This document shows, piece after piece, positions 18,421-27,806 of a stretch of DNA of 64,000 bases. Position 1 is the first letter of the stretch. The number at the start of each line of letters is the position of its first letter. The translations under genes and the position numbers were made by a program. Source of the DNA: Nodosilinea sp. FACHB-131. GTDB taxonomy: Bacteria; Cyanobacteriota; Cyanobacteriia; Phormidesmidales; Phormidesmidaceae. Where the stretch lies: assembly GCF_014695395.1 (NCBI RefSeq), contig NZ_JACJOF010000013.1, positions 185,884 to 249,883 of the forward strand. Direction: 5' to 3'. The notes beneath the pieces were generated by a model. It did no database searches and was not told where the DNA came from. It worked only from the letters and a program-made list of their open reading frames with translations.

Positions 18421-20949
18421 ATGGCGCAGCCCATAGACCCCAAATCCCAAGCTTCTGGCCCTAGCGATCGCTCCGGTGCCTCACCCAAGCAGGTATACCA
18501 ACAGGCGGTGACTGCCTTCAAAGCCCAAAGCTATGACCAAGCTCTAGCGCTTTTTCAGCGTTTGGGGCAATTGCCGCCGGGTTCTCCCTACTATCTCAAA
18601 GCTGTAATGGGTCAGGTAAGGGCACACCAGCGACTGAAGCAGGTTGACCAAGCCCGATTGGGTTGCCAAGTTCTGATCGCCAGTTCTTCATCCGAGGCTC
18701 GGCAGTGGGCTCAACAGGTTCTAAGCCAGCTGCCTGACAGGACGAAGGGCGGGGTTCCTTCAGCAACTCAGGAGACCGCCTCACCAAATAGAGCCGATTT
18801 AAGTGGCTTTGTGCCGTTAGCAGGCACCGTAAGTTCTCAGACCTTACCGCCTGGGCCACCAAAATCCGCTGCCAAAGCATCTATCTCCCTGCCTAACCCA
18901 GAAGAACTTGACCAGCCTAAGCCAAAAGACGCTAATTTGGACGCTGCTGAAGCAAGGGAACCAGAGCCAACCTACCAGTCGCTCTTTCACTTTCAGCAGC
19001 TTAACCAACGCTCGGGTATAGATCAAAACGACAGCGATCGCCCTCCAGATGCCTCCAGCGATGCAGCGATTCCGGCTTCTACATCTGGTGCTGAGCCAGG
19101 CTTACGCTCAAAGGCTACCGCAGGCCAGCAGCGGCAGCGCCAAGCTTCTCTGCCAAAGTACCCGGTGGGGCTGTGGCTACAGCAGGGGCTTACGGCGATC
19201 GCCCTGCTCTGGATAACAAATTGGGCCATCCATTTTGCCCTCAGAACGGTGGATAGGCTGCTGCGATGGGTGCGGTGGCCGGTACAGCTCAGCCTGCCGG
19301 GGGCGTATCATACCTACACCGTTTGGATTATCGGTGGGCTGGTGTTGCTAGCCCTAGCCAGCCCGTGGATTATGGACTTTGCCTTGGCTTTTTGGCATGG
19401 CCAAAAGCCTCTATCAACGCGCCAGCTCCAAGGGTCTAGCCCAGGAACCCTGCGCCTGTTGCGCCAAGTGTGCCGCCAGCGCGGTTGGCAACTACCCGAG
19501 CTCCGGGTTATTCCCGATCAGGCTCCCCTGTGCTTTAGCTATGGCTGGCTGGCGCGCAATACTCGCATTGTCGTCAGCCAAGGCATTTTAGACCAGGGAC
19601 CTGATGAAGCTATAACGGCGCTATATGGGTACGAGCTGGCTCAGATGGTGAACGGTAGCGGATTGGTGCTCTCAGCGGTAGGGCTGCTGCTGCTGCTATT
19701 GCACACTGCCTACTATCGTCTAGCCCAGGTTGGGGATAGGTTAACCCAACCCTTCCTACGCAACCCCTTAGGAGTATTTTCCAGTATCTTTTACGGCCTG
19801 TTTTGGCTGCTGCGGCAGCTCGTGCTGTGGCTGTCGCGATCGGGCTGTAGCTGGGGCGATCGCCGCGCCACTGTGCTCACGCAGCACCCCGACCACCTGG
19901 CGGATGGCCTGCTGCAGCTTACTGAGGCGATCGCAGCTGACCTTGAGCGGCGGGGTACCCTCCACCCGTTGCTTACCAGCCTAGAGGTTCTAATGCCCGT
20001 CAGCAGTCGCCAGGCGATTACCCCAGGTAGCCTGTTGGCAAAGGCAGGGCGCGATGGTCAAAGCCTGGATACAGCGGACAATTTCCACAGCGATCGCCTC
20101 ACGAATCGCGCCACCACCATCGCTAACCTGGTTGCGGTAGACAGCCTCAACCCCTACCGCCAGTGGTTGCGTGTCAATGCCTCCCACCCACCCTTAGGGG
20201 AGCGGCTGCTCGATCTCAGCCAGCAGGCAATCCTTCGACAGCAGCCCACCGCTGTCGCCCTACCGCTGGCGTCTCCAACTTCAAACAGCTTTTCACCCCC
20301 ACGGCTACTGCTGCAAAAAAGTCCACTAGCGGGCCTACTGATGGGGGGCGGCATAGCCATGGGGCTGTGGTTTTTGGGCGGCGTTGTCAATCGGCTGGGT
20401 TGGCAACGATTAAGCTGGCTCTACCAAGACCCCAGCGTACTTTTGGGAGGGCTATGGTTGGGCCTGGGACTAGGCCTGCTGCTGCGCATCAACGCTCTGT
20501 TTCCCGATTTGGGTGGCCCGCCTCCCGCCGGACAAACCAGCACCACCGCCCCAGATACTATTGCGGATCTGCTCCACAGCAGCTCAGTCCTATCTGTGCA
20601 AGGAAAACCTGTAACCCTCCGGGGCCAGCTACGAGGTTCCATCGGGTTAGAAAACTGGGGCTGCCAAAATTTGTACCTTGACGATGCCTCAGGGCTAGTC
20701 AAACTGGTTAATCCGGTCCCCTTGGGCAGTCTTCAAGAGTTATTTCAGCGCCACCCCCGGCTGTGGATTGGGCAAGCTGTCACAGTCAGTGGCTGGAGTC
20801 GCTATGGCGGTGGTTTGTTGTGGGTCGACATCCATCACGTGCAGCTGGACCCCCGTCACCGCTTTCAAGCCTATGGACCGATTTGGGCTACGCTCTTGAG
20901 CCTAGCCATCAGCCTGATTGGAATTTGGACGATTTTTCGAGGGGGATAG
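18421..20949 (+). CDS. TPR / M48-like pseudoprotease / OB-fold-like membrane protein
   Basis: This 842-residue protein begins with a TPR-like region (about residues 20-105), then a Pro/Ser/Gln-rich linker to 245, membrane segments near 255-275 and 300-325, an M48-peptidase-like domain (about 330-605), two more membrane segments near 635-690, an OB-like strand region (about 705-810) and a last membrane segment. The M48 resemblance rests on VIPDQAPLCFSYGWLA, IVVSQGIL, the helix at 395-410 and SHPPLGERL at 588-596. The HExxH zinc site reads Y404-E-L-A-Q408, and the position expected for the third ligand Glu reads Cys476 in my alignment, so it is probably not a peptidase. It stands alone. Confidence 0.7.
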   Translation: MAQPIDPKSQASGPSDRSGASPKQVYQQAVTAFKAQSYDQALALFQRLGQLPPGSPYYLKAVMGQVRAHQRLKQVDQARLGCQVLIASSSSEARQWAQQVLSQLPDRTKGGVPSATQETASPNRADLSGFVPLAGTVSSQTLPPGPPKSAAKASISLPNPEELDQPKPKDANLDAAEAREPEPTYQSLFHFQQLNQRSGIDQNDSDRPPDASSDAAIPASTSGAEPGLRSKATAGQQRQRQASLPKYPVGLWLQQGLTAIALLWITNWAIHFALRTVDRLLRWVRWPVQLSLPGAYHTYTVWIIGGLVLLALASPWIMDFALAFWHGQKPLSTRQLQGSSPGTLRLLRQVCRQRGWQLPELRVIPDQAPLCFSYGWLARNTRIVVSQGILDQGPDEAITALYGYELAQMVNGSGLVLSAVGLLLLLLHTAYYRLAQVGDRLTQPFLRNPLGVFSSIFYGLFWLLRQLVLWLSRSGCSWGDRRATVLTQHPDHLADGLLQLTEAIAADLERRGTLHPLLTSLEVLMPVSSRQAITPGSLLAKAGRDGQSLDTADNFHSDRLTNRATTIANLVAVDSLNPYRQWLRVNASHPPLGERLLDLSQQAILRQQPTAVALPLASPTSNSFSPPRLLLQKSPLAGLLMGGGIAMGLWFLGGVVNRLGWQRLSWLYQDPSVLLGGLWLGLGLGLLLRINALFPDLGGPPPAGQTSTTAPDTIADLLHSSSVLSVQGKPVTLRGQLRGSIGLENWGCQNLYLDDASGLVKLVNPVPLGSLQELFQRHPRLWIGQAVTVSGWSRYGGGLLWVDIHHVQLDPRHRFQAYGPIWATLLSLAISLIGIWTIFRGG

Positions 20950-21636
20950 CCGCGATACGTAAAGTTGTGTTGCGAAATAGTGTATTTGATGTTAAGTTAA
21001 TTTACAGAAACACATACCTAGGTTCCTGGGTTACCCGTTTAGGGTTGGCTTTGGGGTTATTGGGTAATGGGTTCTCCTACTCTCAACACAGCAAATGAAC
21101 CAGCCCTTGCCGGCTGGTTTTTATTTGGGTGCTAATTTTGGTTCGCGGCTGCGCCAGCCGCGAGGCATCTAACGTGTTACGGTAATAGATAATTGTATAG
21201 AGGGACAGCAGCGCTGATATTTCACTATCCAAGGTACTCAGTTAATGGCCTATAAATGTTAGGTCTTTCCTTGGGAAGATGATTAAGGTAGGCAGCTTCT
21301 GGGAAACTCAAGGAGTTTGATGAGTCGTTTCTTTCCAGGGCGACGATAGTTAAGATCACACCCCTGAGCTTTGGGTTTTTAAGTTATTTTCAATAACAGA
21401 TTAGGGCCTAGGGGCGATCGCACGAAGTAAGAATTTGTTAAATTGATACAGGATTTAGATTTGACGTTTTAATACGACTTTATTAGGCTTTTGGAGCAGA
21501 ATCTGCAATCCTGATAGAAATCGATTGTGTGAATAGGGTTGTCAAAGGTGGCGGTTGACTTGCTATTCAAACTTCACTTGGCGAGTCAACGATTTCGATT
21601 TTTGCCCTTTGTTTTAGAACACCAGAGGTATCTCAA
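20950..21636. other. Intergenic region and long leader of an RRM gene
   Basis: These 687 bp hold a terminator at 21098-21123 and then about 510 bp leading to the RRM gene. A 42-codon frame from GTG 20966 to the stop before the terminator has a hydrophobic centre but no recognisable family. The palindrome GTTATT-TTC-AATAAC lies at 21383-21397. Cyanobacterial RRM genes are often cold-induced and have long 5' leaders, which would fit, but nothing here proves it. Confidence 0.5.
21098..21123 (+). terminator. Rho-independent terminator
   Basis: AACCAGCC at 21098-21105 and its complement at 21112-21119 enclose a 6-base loop; the run of six T bases from 21118 to 21123 begins at the end of the stem. 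It ends transcription from the 842-residue protein gene. Confidence 0.8.
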
Positions 21637-22083
21637 ATGTCAATTCGCCTTTACGTTGGTAACCTTTCTAAGGATCTAGAGCGGCAGGAGTTTGAAAACG
21701 TTTTCGCTGATTTTACGGCTGACTTGGTCTCTGTCAAGCTAATTGCTGACAAAAAAACCGGGAAATGCCGGGGATTTGGCTTCGTAACCGTAAAGACCGA
21801 CGAAAAGGCTGATGAAGTTGTAGAAAAACTGAATGGCCAGATGCTAGCAGAACTGCCCATTAAAATTGAAAAAGCGCTGCCCCGCACCAAGCCCGAGGGT
21901 GAAGCAGAAGCTCGTCCCAGTGGCGAACCTTCCGGCAAGCGACCGGCTAAGGGAAGCACTCGTAAGTCTTCTACTCCAGCGGCAGCTGCTAGCACCAGTG
22001 CCTCGGTTCAGCCCGATCCTCGCTGGGCCGGCGAATTGGAGAAGCTTAAGCAAATGCTGGCGACTCAAACGACCTCCAGCTAA
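21637..22083 (+). CDS. RRM-type RNA-binding protein with C-terminal tail motif
   Basis: An RNA recognition motif fills residues 1-80: RNP2 is LYVGNL (residues 5-10) and RNP1 is KCRGFGFVTV (about 47-56). Then comes a low-complexity Pro/Ser/Ala/Lys linker and a short conserved-looking tail DPRWAGELEKLKQML near 127-141. Cyanobacterial Rbp proteins of this kind bind RNA; some are cold-induced and some help carry photosystem mRNAs to thylakoids. Which class this one belongs to cannot be settled here. The 148-residue frame starts at ATG 21637 after a very long leader and ends at a strong terminator. Confidence 0.9.
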   Translation: MSIRLYVGNLSKDLERQEFENVFADFTADLVSVKLIADKKTGKCRGFGFVTVKTDEKADEVVEKLNGQMLAELPIKIEKALPRTKPEGEAEARPSGEPSGKRPAKGSTRKSSTPAAAASTSASVQPDPRWAGELEKLKQMLATQTTSS

Positions 22084-22117
22084 TCCTCTCTGGAAGTTAC
22101 CCACAATTTTTATATCT

Positions 22118-22151
22118 AGGCCGTAGGGAGCGTTGTCTCTACGGCCTTTTT
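22118..22151 (+). terminator. Rho-independent terminator after the RRM gene
   Basis: AGGCCGTAG at 22118-22126 pairs with CTACGGCCT at 22139-22147 and is followed by TTTTT. The stem can be extended inwards by GA/TC pairs. It ends the monocistronic RRM transcript. Confidence 0.88.
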
Positions 22152-22172
22152 AATGAGTGGCCATGCTCGAGA

Positions 22173-22628
22173 TCAACATCGATTGGTCTGGGTTTCAGCT
22201 ACCTGTTTCAGGCGGCGCAGTTGAGCAGCCATGTCTCGCTGAGTCCAGCCAGCAGCAACCCAGTTAAACCCAGCCTGTATGACGGGGTTGGGAATCTCAA
22301 ACTCAAACCGGTTCAGCAACCGGGTTCCTGCTGGCTCGGGGGTACATTCCCAGCGATCGCGACCGTCAAAAAATCCTTCAAATGCCCACACAATCAGGCC
22401 TGGCTGACGCTCAACCACCGTACTCACCAGCGCAGGTTGCCACAGCGGCACCTGAATCACAAACCGGCTTTTGGCTCCCAGCTCGGTGCTCCAGTCGCCG
22501 ATCGGGTCGCAGCGTAGGGCTGGGTTGAGCCAGCGGTGCATCAGGTCTTGACGAGTCAAACACTGCTCCACCTGGCTGGCGCTAGCGCTAATGGAAATGC
22601 TGTGTTCAAAGACACGACGAGTAGACAT
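22173..22628 (-). CDS. SRPBCC (START-like) family protein
   Basis: This 151-residue protein has the pattern of the SRPBCC ligand-binding fold: a first strand with EHSISISASASQVEQCL, a middle segment HRWLNPALRCDPIGDW, then alternating strands (FVIQVPLW, LIVWAFEGF, TRLLNRFEFEI) and a long C-terminal helix ending RRLKQVAE. Such proteins bind hydrophobic ligands in a cavity; no ligand or reaction can be inferred. It has a close ATG at 22628, no clear operon partner and is divergent from the MscS-related gene. Confidence 0.7.
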   Translation of the reverse strand: MSTRRVFEHSISISASASQVEQCLTRQDLMHRWLNPALRCDPIGDWSTELGAKSRFVIQVPLWQPALVSTVVERQPGLIVWAFEGFFDGRDRWECTPEPAGTRLLNRFEFEIPNPVIQAGFNWVAAGWTQRDMAAQLRRLKQVAETQTNRC

Positions 22629-22870
22629 CTCAATGGACTCCTGAGAGAATCAGCCCGGGTGTAGGTATCAAAATCCTCAAAAACGTGTATTTTTGGGAAG
22701 TTTCTATCGTACTTGCCCTGGGCGGTCTCGTTTTTAAGCTGAAGCGCTGGTTCATGGAATGACATGATTTGGCTGTCAGTTTATTTGCCTGTAGTGAATG
22801 GCCAACAGTCGAGATCGCGCAACGGCCCCCTGCACAATGCTCTTTCAGGATGCTCCCAACTGCAAGGATC

Positions 22871-24532
22871 ATGATTAATTTTTTATCGCTAACACTGCTT
22901 CAGGTGACTGAGCCTGGAGTTCAACCTGCCGACCCTGGACCGCTGACTAACCCTGTGGAGTCTCCCAGCCGCTTTGTGCAAGAGGCTTCTGGGCAACTGG
23001 GGAGATTTTTACCCAGCTTAATTGGGGCGATCGCACTGCTGCTGCTGGGCTGGCTTATAGCCACGGTGGCGGCTCTGGTGGTACGCAGTCTGCTGCGGCG
23101 TACCGACCTCGATAACCGCCTTGCCAACTGGGCTCTGGGTCGCCCGTCAGATCAGCCCATACCGATTGAAAAATGGGCATCGACCCTCGTGTACTGGGTG
23201 ATTTTTCTGTTCGCCATTGTGGCGTCGCTCAACGCCCTTAACCTGTCTGGGGTGTCGACTCCGCTCAACAACTTTCTCGACCAGATCTTTCTCTACCTAC
23301 CCCGTATCGGCGGTGCGCTGCTACTGCTGGGGGTGGCCTGGCTGGCGGCGACTCTGGTGCGATCGCTCGTGGTCAATGGCCTAGGTCGCTTTAATCTAGA
23401 CGATCGCCTAGCTCAGCAGACCGGCTTAGAGCAGGGCAGCTCTCCGGTCGTGCTGAATGAAACCATCGGCAACGTGCTGTACTGGTTCATTTTGCTGCTG
23501 TTTATTCCGCTGATTTTGAGCGCCCTGCAGCTACCTGGGCTGTTGGCCCCGGTAGAAGGGCTAATTAATTCTTTCCTTCAGGCCATTCCCCGCATTGTCA
23601 CCGCCGGAATCGTTCTAGCCATCGGCTGGGTGATTGCGCGAATTGTGCGCGGCGTAGTGACCAATCTGCTGATGGCCACCGGAGTCGATCAGCTCGGTCG
23701 CCGTCTGGGGCTGCAAAGCGGCACGTCGGGCGTTTCCCTCTCCAGTCTGGCCGGTACCTTAGCCTACGTGCTGGTGCTCATCCCCGCTGTGGTGGCCGCC
23801 CTCAACGAGCTTGATATCGAGGCCATTTCGGCTCCCGCCATTGGGATGCTAGAGCAGATTTTGACCGCAATTCCCCAAGTCATTATGGCGGGGGTTGTGA
23901 TCGCTGCGGCCTACTTTGTAGGGCGCTTTGTGTCCGACCTGGTTACCAGCTTGCTACGGGGAGCTGGCTTTGACAACATCCTGGGCGTTTTGGGGTTGCC
24001 AGACCTAAATCTGGCCACAGGGGCCACCACGGTACAGCCTGGGCTTGATGCCGAAGGCCGTCCCATGACTACGGTGCAGACCCCAAGCCGCACCCCCTCA
24101 GAGATCGTTGGCATTATCACCCTGGTGGCGATCGTGCTGTTTGGGGCCGTGACCGCCACCGAAATTCTCAATTTCGCCGGTCTGACGGAGATTGTGCGGG
24201 CGATTCTGCGCATTGGCGCACGGGTGCTCAGTGGCGTGGTTGTCTTTGCGGTGGGCCTCTACCTGGCAAATCTGGCCTTTCGCCTGGTCAACGCCATGGG
24301 CACCGGACAGGCCAGGGTACTGGCCCAAGCGGCTCGCATCGCCATCTTGATCTTTGTGGGGGCTATGGCCCTACAGCAGATGGGAGTGGCTCCCGACATC
24401 GTCAACCTGGCCTTTGGCCTATTGCTGGGGGCGATCGCAGTGGCGATCGCGATCGCCTTTGGTCTGGGTGGGCGCGACGTCGCCGCCGACCAACTGCGGG
24501 AGTGGCTCGCTAGCTTTAAACAGCGCCAATAA
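22871..24532 (+). CDS. MscS-related membrane protein with five TM-helix modules
   Basis: The 553-residue protein carries five similar modules of about 40 residues, each a membrane helix followed by a pattern like LVxxLLxxxxLDxRL: LLLLGWLIATVAALVVRSLL, LLLLGVAWLAATLVRSLV, VLAIGWVIARIVRGVVTNLL, VVIAAAYFVGRFVSDLVTSL and VVVFAVGLYLANLAFRLV. This repeated conserved TM helix is found in a subgroup annotated as mechanosensitive ion channels. The last segment ends in IAFGLGGRDVAADQLREWL, like the pore-lining end of MscS, but the cytoplasmic beta domain is missing. I prefer ATG 22871 (AAGGA upstream) to the TTG 34 codons earlier. Confidence 0.75.
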   Translation: MINFLSLTLLQVTEPGVQPADPGPLTNPVESPSRFVQEASGQLGRFLPSLIGAIALLLLGWLIATVAALVVRSLLRRTDLDNRLANWALGRPSDQPIPIEKWASTLVYWVIFLFAIVASLNALNLSGVSTPLNNFLDQIFLYLPRIGGALLLLGVAWLAATLVRSLVVNGLGRFNLDDRLAQQTGLEQGSSPVVLNETIGNVLYWFILLLFIPLILSALQLPGLLAPVEGLINSFLQAIPRIVTAGIVLAIGWVIARIVRGVVTNLLMATGVDQLGRRLGLQSGTSGVSLSSLAGTLAYVLVLIPAVVAALNELDIEAISAPAIGMLEQILTAIPQVIMAGVVIAAAYFVGRFVSDLVTSLLRGAGFDNILGVLGLPDLNLATGATTVQPGLDAEGRPMTTVQTPSRTPSEIVGIITLVAIVLFGAVTATEILNFAGLTEIVRAILRIGARVLSGVVVFAVGLYLANLAFRLVNAMGTGQARVLAQAARIAILIFVGAMALQQMGVAPDIVNLAFGLLLGAIAVAIAIAFGLGGRDVAADQLREWLASFKQRQ

Positions 24533-24566
24533 TCTTCCTAACCACTACTACCAACACAACCAGTTT

Positions 24567-24596
24567 AGGCCGGGGGGTTGACCCCTCCGGCCTTTT
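24567..24596 (+). terminator. Rho-independent terminator after the MscS-related gene
   Basis: AGGCCGGGGGG at 24567-24577 pairs (one G-T wobble) with 24583-24593 around a 5-base loop and ends in TTTT. It isolates the gene from ppk1. Confidence 0.85.
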
Positions 24597-24776
24597 CGCA
24601 CGTTAGTATGTTTAACTCAGCCTCAACAAATCTGCTTAAGGGGCTGTAATCCATAGCCAGAGGCATCTATGGACAGCAAAGACTGGGCTTAATGCCGGGT
24701 CTAGAGGACAGATAGCAGAGCCAGGAAAACCCTGAATTGGGTAACCGAGAGTCACTTTCAGGGGAGTCTTAAAACA

Positions 24777-26945
24777 ATGGCCACGGTAGAGCGGCGCAGT
24801 GGTAAACCAGCTGCCAATCTCAGCGATCCTCAGTACTACATTAGCCGCGAGCTGAGCTGGATAGAATTTAACCGACGGGTGCTCCATGAAGCCCTAGACG
24901 ATCGCACTCCACTGTTAGAAGCGCTGAAGTTTTTGGCAATTTTTAGCACCAACCTAGACGAATATTTCATGGTGCGGGTAGCCGCCCTCAAGCAGCGGAT
25001 CGAGGCCCAGGTGACGCGGCGATCGCCCGATGGGCGATCGCCGCAAGAACACATCGACGATGTCAGCAAAGCGCTGCGCCCCATTGTCGAGCAGCAGCAC
25101 CAGGCCTTTAGCACTGAACTCAGACAGCAGATGGCCGACCAGGGGATCTGGCTGCTCGACTATGACGAGCTGACAGCCGCTCAGCAGACCTACTGCCGCG
25201 ACTACTTTGAAGAGCAAGTTTTCCCGGTTTTAACCCCTCTAGCCGTCGATCCAGGCCATCCATTTCCCTACATTTCGAACCTCAGCTTAAACCTGGCGGT
25301 CGTAGTGCAAGACCCCCATACCCAGCAGCCTCACTTTGCCCGAGTTAAAGTGCCTCGAGTGCTCCCCCGGTTTGTTCCCCTACCAGAACCGCAGGGGGAA
25401 GAAGTGGATAGTAAAATCTATCGCTGGCTAGGGGTACCCCTCGAACAAATCATTGCCGCCAATTTGTCCGCTCTTTTCCCCGGCATGGTGGTGCAGGAAC
25501 ACTATTGCTTTCGCATCACCCGCGACGCCGATCTAGCAGTCGAAGAAGACGAAGCCGACGACCTCATGCTGGCGGTTGAGCAAGAGCTACGTAAGCGTCG
25601 CCGGGGCGGGTCAGCGGTACGCATGGAAATTCAGCGTTCCACCCCAGGCCCGGTGCGAGCCATGCTGACAGAAGAACTGGACCTGGCCGAAACCGATGTG
25701 TACAACATTGACGGGTTGCTGGGGCTAGGAGACCTAATGACCTTTATGTCCCTACCCCTGCCTGACCTCAAAGCCCCCAGTTGGACAGCCGCCGTGCCCC
25801 CTGATCTAGAGCGCCTCAGCCCGCCAGGGGTAGACGACGACGACACGACCCTCGAGACCGCCGAAGATCTGTTTTCGCTGCTGCGGCGCCAGGAGCAGCT
25901 AGTGCACCATCCCTACCACTCATTCTCAGCAACGGTGCAACGATTCATCACTCAGGCAGCCCACGATCCTCAAGTGCTGGCCATCAAGATGACGCTGTAC
26001 CGAACCTCTGGCGATTCTCCCATTGTCAGCTCCCTGATCTCTGCCGCAGAAAACGGCAAACAGGTGACGGTTTTAGTCGAGATCAAGGCCCGCTTTGACG
26101 AAGAAAACAACATCAACTGGGCCCGCAAGCTCGAACAGTCAGGAGTGCACGTCGTCTATGGCCTGGTGGGGCTTAAAACCCATTGCAAAGTCACGCTGGT
26201 GGTGCGCCGTGAAGGACAGCACATTCGGCGGTACTACCACGTTGGCACAGGCAACTACAATCCTAAAACCGCCAGAGTTTACACCGACCTCGGTTTACTC
26301 AGCGCCCGAGACGATGTGGGTGCCGATATCTCTGAGCTATTTAACTATTTAACCGGCTATTCCCGCCAGCAGGTTTACCGCCAGTTGCTTGTCGCCCCCA
26401 TAGCTATGCGCCAGCAATTGGTCAGCTTAGTCGAGCACGAAATCGCCTGCCAGAAAAAGGGAAAGGGGGGCCGCATCATCGTCAAGCTGAATTCTTTGGT
26501 AGACCCGGATTTAATTGCGCTACTCTATCGGGCTTCCCAGGCAGGCGTCTCAATTGATTTAATTGTGCGGGGCATCTGCTGCCTGCGGCCAGGGGTACCG
26601 GGAGTAAGCGACAATATTCGCGTCATCAGCATTGTGGGGCAGTTCCTAGAGCACTCTCGCATCTTGTATTTTCAGCAGGGGGGAGAGGAGGTTGTGCTCC
26701 TAGGCAGCGCTGACTGGATGCCGCGCAACCTCAATCGCCGGGTGGAGGTGATGGTGCCCGTTATCGACCCAGCGCTGCAGGGAGAGCTCAAGGCTATTCT
26801 CAATCTGTGCCTGGAAGACAACCGGCGGGCTTGGGATCTGGCAACCGATGGTAGCTACCGCCAGCGCCGCCCTAAGGCAGACGAGAAGATCCGCAGTGTT
26901 CAGGAGCAGCTGATGGCAAATGCTGCCAAACCCTTAGCCGAGTGA
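24777..26945 (+). CDS. ppk1: Polyphosphate kinase 1
   Basis: PPK1 reversibly moves the terminal phosphate of ATP to long-chain polyphosphate, the main phosphate store of cyanobacteria. The 722-residue product has the usual domains: N-terminal YYISRELSWIEFNRRVLHEA, head domain, and the two C-terminal PLD-like domains with KMTLYRTSGDSPIV, the catalytic-His segments GLKTHCKVTL and RYYHVGTGNYN, and ADWMPRNLNRRVEV. The start is ATG 24777. Its last 12 bp overlap the end of the convergent CPBP gene. Confidence 0.97.
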   Translation: MATVERRSGKPAANLSDPQYYISRELSWIEFNRRVLHEALDDRTPLLEALKFLAIFSTNLDEYFMVRVAALKQRIEAQVTRRSPDGRSPQEHIDDVSKALRPIVEQQHQAFSTELRQQMADQGIWLLDYDELTAAQQTYCRDYFEEQVFPVLTPLAVDPGHPFPYISNLSLNLAVVVQDPHTQQPHFARVKVPRVLPRFVPLPEPQGEEVDSKIYRWLGVPLEQIIAANLSALFPGMVVQEHYCFRITRDADLAVEEDEADDLMLAVEQELRKRRRGGSAVRMEIQRSTPGPVRAMLTEELDLAETDVYNIDGLLGLGDLMTFMSLPLPDLKAPSWTAAVPPDLERLSPPGVDDDDTTLETAEDLFSLLRRQEQLVHHPYHSFSATVQRFITQAAHDPQVLAIKMTLYRTSGDSPIVSSLISAAENGKQVTVLVEIKARFDEENNINWARKLEQSGVHVVYGLVGLKTHCKVTLVVRREGQHIRRYYHVGTGNYNPKTARVYTDLGLLSARDDVGADISELFNYLTGYSRQQVYRQLLVAPIAMRQQLVSLVEHEIACQKKGKGGRIIVKLNSLVDPDLIALLYRASQAGVSIDLIVRGICCLRPGVPGVSDNIRVISIVGQFLEHSRILYFQQGGEEVVLLGSADWMPRNLNRRVEVMVPVIDPALQGELKAILNLCLEDNRRAWDLATDGSYRQRRPKADEKIRSVQEQLMANAAKPLAE

Positions 26946-27806
26946 ACGGCTCCAGCGAAATACTACCACCCCTAACCCTGACAGCAGCGTCATTCCCAGC
27001 AGCCCGGCGAGGGGGTTACCGCCTAGGCCAGTTACCCAGGCGGGGACGACACCAGTGGGCTGAAGCAAATTACCCACCTCAAGCATGTAGTAGCCCCATA
27101 CCAGCCCAGCATGGAGACCTACCGGATGGCCTAGCCCGGTTTTGTTGACTCCTACTGGTATGCGGCGGGCCCATCCCAGCACGAGACCTAACAGCAATAG
27201 CCCTGCTAACTGAGGCAGCAGGGCCAGAATCGCATCGAGGGGTTTGATAAAATGGGCGATCGCAAAAATTAGGCTAGTTGCCCCTAAAGCCGTCCCCGGT
27301 GACCAACCCTGCTCCAGCTCCCGTAGCAGCCAGCCTCGGAACAACACCTCTTCTGACCAGCCAACAGCGGTAGCCGCCAGAGCCCCAATCAAGGCGGTTT
27401 GCAACAGACTAACGCCCCGCGCACCATCCGCGTCCAGCACGGCCCAGCCTAAAGTCAGCTGCACTACCGCCAGTAGTGCCAGGCTCACTGCTCCGATCAG
27501 AGCACCTGTTGCCATGCCCTGGCCCAATTCTTGGCGGCCAGCGAACCCGATTTTTGCCCAGGGCTGCGTTTCAGCCCGCACCGCCCGTTCCCAGCGGGGC
27601 AGCACCAGCAAAAAGACAACGTACAGCAGAGCAGTAGGGAATAAATCGCCCCCCGGCAACAGGCCACGTCCCGCCAAACTATACAGCGGCAGAGCAAAGG
27701 GCGCCCAGAGCACCACCACAATTAGCAAAAAGACCACCACCCGCACCAGCGGCGGATAACTGGCCAGCTTGGCCCAGGGAAGCTTAACCCCAGACAAGTT
27801 ACTCAT
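26934..27806 (-). CDS. CPBP family intramembrane metalloprotease
   Basis: This 290-residue membrane protein has about eight hydrophobic segments and the CPBP (Abi, Rce1-like) motifs: SEEVLFRGWLLREL (the EExxxR motif), FAIAHF, and GLHAGLVWGYY supplying the further His. All catalytic positions are present, so it is probably an active intramembrane protease. The ATG at 27806 lies within the end of clpS (GATGAGTAA), an 8-bp overlap, so I chose it over the TTG at 27815. The pairing with clpS implies coupled translation. Substrates are unknown. Confidence 0.85.
   Translation of the reverse strand: MSNLSGVKLPWAKLASYPPLVRVVVFLLIVVVLWAPFALPLYSLAGRGLLPGGDLFPTALLYVVFLLVLPRWERAVRAETQPWAKIGFAGRQELGQGMATGALIGAVSLALLAVVQLTLGWAVLDADGARGVSLLQTALIGALAATAVGWSEEVLFRGWLLRELEQGWSPGTALGATSLIFAIAHFIKPLDAILALLPQLAGLLLLGLVLGWARRIPVGVNKTGLGHPVGLHAGLVWGYYMLEVGNLLQPTGVVPAWVTGLGGNPLAGLLGMTLLSGLGVVVFRWSRSLG

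Noticed and set aside
20163..20681. 172-codon plus-strand frame inside the 842-residue protein gene
   Set aside because: Overlaps in another frame and is rich in Arg, Ala, Pro and Gly without domain pattern; the main frame carries M48-like and membrane features.
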